Assembly (NCBI GenBank): GCA_031769625.1
Contig: JAUIMM010000642.1
Span: 1 to 64,000 of the forward strand
Length of the DNA: 64,000 bases
Reading direction: 5' to 3'
Source: Taudactylus pleione
Taxonomy: Eukaryota; Chordata; Amphibia; Anura; Myobatrachidae
Under the pieces are notes generated by a model, which saw only the letters and a list, made by a program, of their open reading frames with translations, did no database searches and was not told the DNA's origin. The position numbers and the translations under genes were made by a program. Below, one piece after another: positions 50,566 through 61,411 of the stretch; the stretch's first letter is position 1; each line of letters starts with the position of its first letter.

Positions 50566-53500
50566 TGCTGAAGGATGATTCTTTGTGAGTCACGAGGCTT
50601 CCACCATCTTGGTCCTCTTATAGGACAACCTTGTAAGAGCCTCCGGCTAATCTTGGGCACTAATTTATTTACAATGCAGAGTAAAAATAAAGTGTTATTT
50701 TCCTTGTGCTAAAAATTCATAATAAATATATTTTCAAATTGACTTTACTTGATGCGGTCTTTCCTTTTTTTCATAATGGAGTCTCTTAGAAGGTTAAGAG
50801 GCTGTGAGGTCTACTATCCTGTTAATAGAATTGAGATTTGATAATCTTCGCACTACATAATAGTTTAAGGTTATGACCTAATGGCAATGTGCAGGATATG
50901 GCGGTGGTACATGATGTCATTGGGGAAGTGGTCAAGTCTAGAAAGGACACAAAAAATAAAAGAGATCAGGTGAAACAGAAATAATATAAAATGTTTTCTA
51001 ACATACAGTATATACTCTTCTGTGCTGGACAAAATGAAGCAAACGACATATGGAAGGTTATAGTCCCTTTAAGTAGCAAATATTTAAGATGGTTTTCAAG
51101 GCATTTCTTAAAGAGGTCGGATACCCTGTCCAATTGCATTATTTAATGCAATTATCCTGCAGACTTGGAAGCAGTGGGGTGCACTTGCAGAACAGGTAGC
51201 CATTCTGAATGGATGAAAAATGGCATAATTGGCTCACAATAACTTACGAGATGCCTAATTGTGTCTGCCAATACCCAGGCAATTGCTCAATGTCATGATC
51301 CTGTGCTGTTGACACCATAAGAAGAAAACCCAAAGCATGGGGTCCTCCTGTCACCTAGTCCAAGCATATTCTGCAGGGGATGTGTGCCTCTTCCCTAGGA
51401 AAAAAAACAGCCAGAGGCATCACTAGGGTCTTTGGAGCCTAGGACAAGTTGAGAAGAACTGCGTGCCCCCCCGGCCCCCCCATAGACACATAGAGAAAAG
51501 CATTTCTGCGCGCCAGAGGCGCGCAGCAAAAAAATGGGTGTGGTCACATACCGAAGGGGCGTGGCCACTAAAAATGGGGCGTGCCAACATGACACGCCAC
51601 CCATTTCTCGTCACTCTGGGAACATTACTTTCTATTCCATATACACCTTACCGATGCGGTGGTTTCTCACAATGTGGAACCCCTGAAGAAATATATCCTC
51701 CATGGGAAGACAGCGTCTGCAGTCGGCATTCATTATTCATGTAGGGCACATCGTCCAGAAGATGCCTGTTTGTGTGGGAATATTAACAAGGTCATCAACT
51801 TACAACAGCGGTTCAACCACACTCATTCCCCCTGTGTATTTCCTGCCCCCTGCATCTCTTAGCCATACCATCTCCCCCTGCATCGTCTCTCAGCACATCA
51901 TAACCTCCCCAGACACACACACACTGACAAAAGCGTACACAGACACGCACACCTCTTTCACAAAAATGCAGCCAGCCAAATAAATAAAACGGCTTGCGTA
52001 TGCAGGCACTTTTAGCACTACAAGTGCCTGCATACCCATGGCTGAAAAAGCATGGTGAAGCTTGAAGAAATCACCCAGGACCTGCTGGGACCTGTAGTGC
52101 CACAGAAAAAAACACATATAAACTAGATATGCGTGCCAGACCATTTTTGCTGGATTTGGATTTGGCTCTGATTCGTCGTCCGGCCTTGGATTTGGATTTG
52201 CCAAAGCGCCATGACTGGTTTTGGATTTGAATTTAGATTTGGATTTTTTTACAAAAATTGACAAAGAAAGCTAAAATCACATAATTTGGGCATTTTTTTG
52301 TTCCTAGAGTATTATTAACCTCAATAACATTCATTTCCAGTCATTTACAGTCAATTTAGACCACCTCACATCTCACAATATTATTTTCACCATGATTGGC
52401 CAAAGGCTGCAGTGAGCTGGCAGGTTACTAAGCGACAGAGTGGCGGCACAGACACCGCAGTTTAAAGCACATCTATGAAACATTGCCACTGACTACTGAG
52501 TCACAGTACTTGTGTGTTACGGACACACAGAGGGCTAAGGACCAATGAGTCACGGTGCATGTAAACACAGTGGGCTATGGCCCAAGGAATCACAGTACTT
52601 GTATACACAGTGGGGTACAGCTCAAGGAGTCAAGGTGCTTGTATACACAGTGGGGTACAGCACAAAAAAAAAGTGTTTTTTTTTACTTTTTAAACTTTTA
52701 AATCTCTTCAATTTTTTTTTTACTTTTAAACTTTGTTTTTTTTGCACACACAGCCACTTGTGAGTCTGGACACAGCCCCTTTAATCAGAATATAGCGCAG
52801 CATACATCAGCGAGCAGTGTCCCCCCTTACACAGTCACTTTGCCAGCACAGCCAACTCTAAATGACCCCCAGAGTGTACGTATATTTAGCACAGTGGGCC
52901 TATTCTGTATAGTGGCCAAGCATAACAGGGATATATTGCATACTGATCAAAAGTTACATTAGGCTAAATTGAATATTTATCAATCCTAAAAGTCTACTGT
53001 ATAATGGGCAAAATCGGTCCTCCACTGTATATTCATCATTGCCAATTCTATTCTATACTGGGAACAGAGACTATTGGGGAGATTCAAAAAGAAGCACGTT
53101 TCCATCAGAATATTGCACGCTGATGTAATGCTGGTCATCCTGCAGGAAAACCTCGCTCGGCTTTGCTCACACCTATAGAGGTGCAGAAATAACTAGCCTT
53201 GGCCTAGCTATTAATGTCATTTCAATTTATAAACATCCTAGCAGTATTTTCATATTAATTGTGTTTTTTATTTTCATTTAATCCCTTGCTTGTTTTCTAC
53301 CCAAGTAGCAGTCTTGAAAAATAAAAATTGGACAGAAGCAGCAGGTTAATGAAATGAGAAAGAGCTGATAGGAACTGATTGATTAAATGAGTGGATGCAG
53401 TAAAAGAGAACTTTGGCGAATAAGGAGAAGGCAAAGGGACATATGTGTAATAATAATAATAAATGGCAGGTGTATCATGGGAAGCAGAGGTGATGGAGAA

Positions 53501-54178
53501 TATAAAAATATCACACATCAGTAGAGATTATTTTGTGCACTTCTCCTTTAAGGAATGTAGAACACGAGTGAGGTCATGCTGTGATGTCATAATGGTAACT
53601 CTTTGCCGTTGCTCACTCTTAACCGCCCAGGACACTGACATAGCATTATCATTGCTGGCATTAACATACTCCAAATACATCTCTTGCACCCAGCCCACTG
53701 AGGGAAAAATATCCTCTTGAGGTAAGTATCTCATCAAAGACAAGGGCGTTTCACTTGGATGTGCCTGCAGACTTGGAGCTTGACTACCCTATAATATGAC
53801 CTTGAGCTTGTTTATTTCTATAATTGGAGGTTCTAGCAGCACAGCACATCTATCGCAATGTAGTAGCCATTCGGGTAAACTCGGTGCTTCTCAAAAGGGG
53901 ATGACCAACCTCTTCAGAAAATTGCGCAGCTTTGTGAGGAATGTAAATTGGGTAATGTCAGGAGATGTGGACAGGAACTATATTAATGACGTCAGCCAAT
54001 GTTATTTATTAATGTGGTAAACTGTATACTGTATTTTAGTGTCAAATGTTCATACAGTATTTTAAATAAGTTTGGAAATATAACTCTGCATAGCCTCCTA
54101 GTGCCCAGAGGGACAGGCAATCCTTCAAGCCATGGGTCCCCAGAGGTTTCCTCCACAGGGGGTTTTTCCTCTCCTGAG
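50566..54178. repeat. Unit 15 (3,613 bp), A class with flipped hairpin loop
   Basis: Start markers C, C and T; A-class block; hairpin loop AGA at 51506-51526. The first of four consecutive units with C-to-A at the minisatellite marker (52541, CTAAGGACC). The A-run after the minisatellite is 9, not 10. G-to-T at 53442 (GACATATG) is shared with unit 17. 3' end T/A/G. Confidence 0.97.
51506..51526. repeat. Hairpin with flipped loop AGA (unit 15)
   Basis: Same flipped form as unit 10, but on a T588 background. Arms are intact and the loop is at 51515-51517. Confidence 0.9.
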
Positions 54179-57100
54179 TGCTGAAGGATGATTCTTTGTG
54201 AGTCATGAGGCTTCCACCATCTTGGTCCTCTTATAGGACAACCTTGTAAGAGCCTCCGGCTAATCTTGGGCACTAATTTATTTACAATGCAGAGTAAAAA
54301 TAAAGTGTTATTTTCCTTGTGCTAAAAATTCATAATAAATATATTTTCAAATTGACTTTACTTGATGTGGTCTTTCCTTTTTTTCATAATGGAGTCTCTT
54401 AGAAGGTTAAGAGGCTGTGAGGTCTACTATCCTGTTAATAGAATTGAGATTTGATAATCTTCGCACTACATAATAGTTTAAGGTTATGACCTAATGGCAA
54501 TGTGCAGGATATGGCGGTGGTACATGATGTCATTGGGGAAGTGGTCAAGTCTAGAAAGGACACAAAAAATAAAAGAGATCAGGTGAAACAGAAATAATAT
54601 AAAATGTTTTCTAACATACAGTATATACTCTTCTGTGCTGGACAAAATGAAGCAAACGACATATGGAAGGTTATAGTCCCTTTAAGTAGCAAATATTTAA
54701 GATGGTTTTCAAGGCATTTCTTAAAGAGGTCGGATACCCTGTCCAATTGCATTATTTAATGCAATCATCCTGCAGACTTGGAAGCAGTGGGGTGCACTTG
54801 CAGAACAGGTAGCCATTCTGAATGGATGAAAAATGGCATAATTGGCTCACAATAACTTACGAGATGCCTAATTGTGTCTGCCAATACCCAGGCAATTGCT
54901 CAATGTCATGATCCTGTGCTGTTGACACCATAAGAAGAAAACCCAAAGCATGGGGTCCTCCTGTCACCTAGTCCAAGCATATTCTGCAGGGGATGTGTGC
55001 CTCTTCCCTAGGAAAAAAAACAGCCAGAGGCTTCACTAGGGTCTTGGGAGTCTAGGGCAAGTTGAGAAGAACTGCGTGCCCCCCCCCCCCCGACCCCCCC
55101 ATAGACACATAGAGAAAAGTATTTCTGCGCGCCTCTGGTGCGCAGCAAAAAATGGGTGTGGTCACATACCGAAGGGGCGTGGCCACTAAAAATGGGGCGT
55201 GCCAACATGACACGCCACCCATTTCTCGTCACTCTGGGAACATTACTTTCTATTCCATATACACCTTACCGATGCGGTGGTTTCTCACAATGTGGAACCC
55301 CTGAAGAAATATATCCTCCATGGGAAGACAGCGTCTGCAGTCGGCATTCATTATTCATGTAGGGCACATCGTCCAGAAGATGCCTGTTTGTGTGGGAATA
55401 TTAACAAGGTCATCAACTTACAACAGCGGTTCAACCACACTCATTCCCCCTGTGTATTTCCTGCCCCCTGCATCTCTCAGCCACAACATCTCCCCCTGCA
55501 TCGTCTCTCAGCACATCATAACCTCCCCAGACAGACACAAACTGACAAAAGCGTACACAGACACGCACACCTCTTTCACAAAAATGCAGCCAGCCAAATA
55601 AATAAAACGGCTTGCGTATGCAGGCACTTTTAGCACTACAAGTGCCTGCATACCCATGGCTGAAAAAGCATGGTGAAGCTTGAAGAAATCACCCAGGACC
55701 TGCTGGGACCTGTAGTGCCACAGAAAAAAACACATATAAACTAGATATGCGTGCCAGACCATTTTTGCTGGATTTGGATTTGGCTCTGATTCGTCGTCCG
55801 GCCTTGGATTTGGATTTGCCAAAGCGCCATGACTGGTTTTGGATTTGAATTTAGATTTGGATTTTTTTACAAAAATTGACAAAGAAAGCTAAAATCACAT
55901 AATTTGGGCATTTTTTTGTTCCTAGAGTATTATTAACCTCAATAACATTCATTTCCAGTCATTTACAGTCAATTTAGACCACCTCACATCTCACAATATT
56001 ATTTTCACCATGATTGGCCAAAGGCTGCAGTGAGCTGGCAGGTTACTAAGCGACAGAGTGGCGGCACAGACACCGCAGTTTAAAGCACATCTATGAAACA
56101 TTGCCACTGACTACTGAGTCACAGTACTTGTGTGTTACGGACACACAGAGGGCTAAGGACCAATGAGTCACGGTGCATGTAAACACAGTGGGCTATGGCC
56201 CAAGGAATCACAGTACTTGTATACACAGTGGGGTACAGCTCAAGGAGTCAAGGTGCTTGTATACACAGTGGGGTACAGCACAAAAAAAAAAGTGTTTTTT
56301 TTTACTTTTTAAACTTTTAAATCTCTTCAATTTTTTTTTTACTTTTAAACTTTGTTTTTTTTGCACACACAGCCACTTGTGAGTCTGGACACAGCCCCTT
56401 TAATCAGAATATAGCGCAGCATACATCAGCGAGCAGTGTCCCCCCTTACACAGTCACTTTGCCAGCACAGCCAACTCTAAATGACCCCCAGAGTGTACGT
56501 ATATTTAGCACAGTGGGCCTATTCTGTATAGTGGCCAAGCATAACAGGGATATATTGCATACTGATCAAAAGTTACATTAGGCTAAATTGAATATTTATC
56601 AATCCTAAAAGTCTACTGTATAATGGGCAAAATCGGTCCTCCACTGTATATTCATCATTGCCAATTCTATTCTATACTGGGAACAGAGACTATTGGGGAG
56701 ATTCAAAAAGAAGCACGTTTCCATCAGAATATTGCACGCTGATGTAATGCTGGTCATCCTGCAGGAAAACCTCGCTCGGCTTTGCTCACACCTATAGAGG
56801 TGCAGAAATAACTAGCCTTGGCCTAGCTATTAATGTCATTTCAATTTATAAACATCCTAGCAGTATTTTCATATTAATTGTGTTTTTTATTTTCATTTAA
56901 TCCCTTGCTTGTTTTCTACCCAAGTAGCAGTCTTGAAAAATAAAAATTGGACAGAAGCAGCAGGTTAATGAAATGAGAAAGAGCTGATAGGAACTGATTG
57001 ATTAAATGAGTGGATGCAGTAAAAGAGAACTTTGGCGAATAAGGAGAAGGCAAAGGGACAGATGTGTAATAATAATAATAAATGGCAGGTGTATCATGGG

Positions 57101-57798
57101 AAGCAGAGGTGATGGAGAATATAAAAATATCACACATCAGTAGAGATTATTTTGTGCACTTCTCCTTTAAGGAATGTAGAACACGAGTGAGGTCATGCTG
57201 TGATGTCATAATGGTAACTCTTTGCCGTTGCTCACTCTTAACCGCCCAGGACACTGACATAGCATTATCATTGCTGGCATTAACATACTCCAAATACATC
57301 TCTTGCACCCAGCCCACTGAGGGAAAAATATCCTCTTGAGGTAAGTATCTCATCAAAGACAAGGGCGTTTCACTTGGATGTGCCTGCAGACTTGGAGCTT
57401 GACTACCCTATAATATGACCTTGAGCTTGTTTATTTCTATAATTGGAGGTTCTAGCAGCACAGCACATCTATCGCAATGTAGTAGCCATATCATGTAAAC
57501 TCGGTGCTTCTCAAAAGGGGATGACCAACCTCTTCAGAAAATTGCGCAGCTTTGTGAGGAATGTAAATTGGGTAATGTCAGGAGATGTGGACAGGAACTA
57601 TATTAATGACGTCAGCCAATGTTATTTATTAATGTGGTAAACTGTATACTGTATTTTAGTGTCAAATGTTCATACAGTATTTTAAATAAGTTTGGAAATA
57701 TAACTCTGCATAGCCTCCTAGTGCCCAGAGGGACAGGCAATCCTTCAAGCCATGGGTCCCCAGAGGTTTCCTCCACAGGGGGTTTTTCCTCTCCTGAG
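54179..57798. repeat. Unit 16 (3,620 bp), T3 class, longest unit
   Basis: T3 block like unit 12 (ACAGACACAAAC near 55531), but with C13-GA-C7, the longest C-tract in the window. T-to-C at 55478 (CTCTCAGCC) removes a stop codon in a spurious plus-strand reading frame. It has the shared A at 56159, a 10-base A-run, and a private complex replacement near 57489-57494. Start markers T, T and C; 3' end T/A/G. Confidence 0.97.
57483..57500. other. Complex small replacement in unit 16
   Basis: All other complete units read GCCATTCGGGTAAAC. Unit 16 reads GCCATATCATGTAAAC. Five bases (TCGGG) are replaced by six (ATCATG), adding one base. The string ATCATG also occurs upstream in each unit (GTATCATGGG), so a templated patch is possible. 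A single clustered event is simpler than several substitutions plus an insertion. Confidence 0.85.
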
Positions 57799-60700
57799 TG
57801 CTGAAGGATGATTCTTTGTGAGTCATGAGGCTTCCACCATCTTGGTCCTCTTATAGGACAACCTTGTAAGAGCCTCCGGCTAATCTTGGGCACTAATTTA
57901 TTTACAATGCAGAGTAAAAATAAAGTGTTATTTTCCTTGTGCTAAAAATTCATAATAAATATATTTTCAAATTGACTTTACTTGATGTGGTCTTTCCTTT
58001 TTTTCATAATGGAGTCTCTTAGAAGGTTAAGAGGCTGTGAGGTCTACTATCCTGTTAATAGAATTGAGATTTGATAATCTTCGCACTACATAATAGTTTA
58101 AGGTTATGACCTAATGGCAATGTGCAGGATATGGCGGTGGTACATGATGTCATTGGGGAAGTGGTCAAGTCTAGAAAGGACACAAAAAATAAAAGAGATC
58201 AGGTGAAACAGAAATAATATAAAATGTTTTCTAACATACAGTATATACTCTTCTGTGCTGGACAAAATGAAGCAAACGACATATGGAAGGTTATAGTCCC
58301 TTTAAGTAGCAAATATTTAAGATGGTTTTCAAGGCATTTCTTAAAGAGGTCGGATACCCTGTCCAATTGCATTATTTAATGCAATTATCCTGCAGACTTG
58401 GAAGCAGTGGGGTGCACTTGCAGAACAGGTAGCCATTCTGAATGGATGAAAAATGGCATAATTGGCTCACAATAACTTACGAGATGCCTAATTGTGTCTG
58501 CCAATACCCAGGCAATTGCTCAATGTCATGATCCTGTGCTGTTGACACCATAAGAAGAAAACCCAAAGCATGGGGTCCTCCTGTCACCTAGTCCAAGCAT
58601 ATTCTGCAGGGGATGTGTGCCTCTTCCCTAGGAAAAAAAACAGCCAGAGGCATCACTAGGGTCTTTGGAGCCTAGGACAAGTTGAGAAGAACTGCGTGCC
58701 CCCCCGGCCCCCCCATAGACACATAGAGAAAAGCATTTCTGCGCGCCAGAGGCGCGCAGCAAAAAAATGGGTGTGGTCACATACCGAAGGGGCGTGGCCA
58801 CTAAAAATGGGGCGTGCCAACATGACACGCCACCCATTTCTCGTCACTCTGGGAACATTACTTTCTATTCCATATACACCTTACCGATGCGGTGGTTTCT
58901 CACAATGTGGAACCCCTGAAGAAATATATCCTCCATGGGAAGACAGCGTCTGCAGTCGGCATTCATTATTCATGTAGGGCACATCGTCCAGAAGATGCCT
59001 GTTTGTGTGGGAATATTAACAAGGTCATCAACTTACAACAGCGGTTCAACCACACTCATTCCCCCTGTGTATTTCCTGCCCCCTGCATCTCTTAGCCATA
59101 CCATCTCCCCCTGCATCGTCTCTCAGCACATCATAACCTCCCCAGACACACACACACTGACAAAAGCGTACACAGACACGCACACCTCTTTCACAAAAAT
59201 GCAGCCAGCCAAATAAATAAAACGGCTTGCGTATGCAGGCACTTTTAGCACTACAAGTGCCTGCATACCCATGGCTGAAAAAGCATGGTGAAGCTTGAAG
59301 AAATCACCCAGGACCTGCTGGGACCTGTAGTGCCACAGAAAAAAACACATATAAACTAGATATGCGTGCCAGACCATTTTTGCTGGATTTGGATTTGGCT
59401 CTGATTCGTCGTCCGGCCTTGGATTTGGATTTGCCAAAGCGCCATGACTGGTTTTGGATTTGAATTTAGATTTGGATTTTTTTACAAAAATTGACAAAGA
59501 AAGCTAAAATCACATAATTTGGGCATTTTTTTGTTCCTAGAGTATTATTAACCTCAATAACATTCATTTCCAGTCATTTACAGTCAATTTAGACCACCTC
59601 ACATCTCACAATATTATTTTCACCATGATTGGCCAAAGGCTGCAGTGAGCTGGCAGGTTACTAAGCGACAGAGTGGCGGCACAGACACCGCAGTTTAAAG
59701 CACATCTATGAAACATTGCCACTGACTACTGAGTCACAGTACTTGTGTGTTACGGACACACAGAGGGCTAAGGACCAATGAGTCACGGTGCATGTAAACA
59801 CAGTGGGCTATGGCCCAAGGAATCACAGTACTTGTATACACAGTGGGGTACAGCTCAAGGAGTCAAGGTGCTTGTATACACAGTGGGGTACAGCACAAAA
59901 AAAAAGTGTTTTTTTTTACTTTTTAAACTTTTAAATCTCTTCAATTTTTTTTTTACTTTTAAACTTTGTTTTTTTTGCACACACAGCCACTTGTGAGTCT
60001 GGACACAGCCCCTTTAATCAGAATATAGCGCAGCATACATCAGCGAGCAGTGTCCCCCCTTACACAGTCACTTTGCCAGCACAGCCAACTCTAAATGACC
60101 CCCAGAGTGTACGTATATTTAGCACAGTGGGCCTATTCTGTATAGTGGCCAAGCATAACAGGGATATATTGCATACTGATCAAAAGTTACATTAGGCTAA
60201 ATTGAATATTTATCAATCCTAAAAGTCTACTGTATAATGGGCAAAATCGGTCCTCCACTGTATATTCATCATTGCCAATTCTATTCTATACTGGGAACAG
60301 AGACTATTGGGGAGATTCAAAAAGAAGCACGTTTCCATCAGAATATTGCACGCTGATGTAATGCTGGTCATCCTGCAGGAAAACCTCGCTCGGCTTTGCT
60401 CACACCTATAGAGGTGCAGAAATAACTAGCCTTGGCCTAGCTATTAATGTCATTTCAATTTATAAACATCCTAGCAGTATTTTCATATTAATTGTGTTTT
60501 TTATTTTCATTTAATCCCTTGCTTGTTTTCTACCCAAGTAGCAGTCTTGAAAAATAAAAATTGGACAGAAGCAGCAGGTTAATGAAATGAGAAAGAGCTG
60601 ATAGGAACTGATTGATTAAATGAGTGGATGCAGTAAAAGAGAACTTTGGCGAATAAGGAGAAGGCAAAGGGACATATGTGTAATAATAATAATAAATGGC

Positions 60701-61411
60701 AGGTGTATCATGGGAAGCAGAGGTGATGGAGAATATAAAAATATCACACATCAGTAGAGATTATTTTGTGCACTTCTCCTTTAAGGAATGTAGAACACGA
60801 GTGAGGTCATGCTGTGATGTCATAATGGTAACTCTTTGCCGTTGCTCACTCTTAACCGCCCAGGACACTGACATAGCATTATCATTGCTGGCATTAACAT
60901 ACTCCAAATACATCTCTTGCACCCAGCCCACTGAGGGAAAAATATCCTCTTGAGGTAAGTATCTCATCAAAGACAAGGGCGTTTCACTTGGATGTGCCTG
61001 CAGACTTGGAGCTTGACTACCCTATAATATGACCTTGAGCTTGTTTATTTCTATAATTGGAGGTTCTAGCAGCACAGCACATCTATCGCAATGTAGTAGC
61101 CATTCGGGTAAACTCGGTGCTTCTCAAAAGGGGATGACCAACCTCTTCAGAAAATTGCGCAGCTTTGTGAGGAATGTAAATTGGGTAATGTCAGGAGATG
61201 TGGACAGGAACTATATTAATGACGTCAGCCAATGTTATTTATTAATGTGGTAAACTGTATACTGTATTTTAGTGTCAAATGTTCATACAGTATTTTAAAT
61301 AAGTTTGGAAATATAACTCTGCATAGCCTCCTAGTGCCCAGAGGGACAGGCAATCCTTCAAGCCATGGGTCCCCAGAGGTTTCCTCCACAGGGGGTTTTT
61401 CCTCTCCTGAG
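57799..61411. repeat. Unit 17 (3,613 bp), A class with flipped hairpin loop, mosaic
   Basis: It starts with T at unit positions 28 and 190 but has T at 588 (58386), an order not found in units 1-16 apart from the position-28 difference in unit 7. From there on it equals unit 15: A-class block, loop AGA, A at 59774, 9-base A-run and T at 60675. It looks like a unit-15 body joined to a T-type start. Confidence 0.97.
58739..58759. repeat. Hairpin with flipped loop AGA (unit 17)
   Basis: Same as unit 15, with which unit 17 shares other private variants; probably identical by descent. Confidence 0.9.

Noticed and set aside
55277..55633. 118-codon frame in unit 16.
   Set aside because: It is only a 67-codon chance frame extended because a TAG became CAG at 55478; other units keep the stop.
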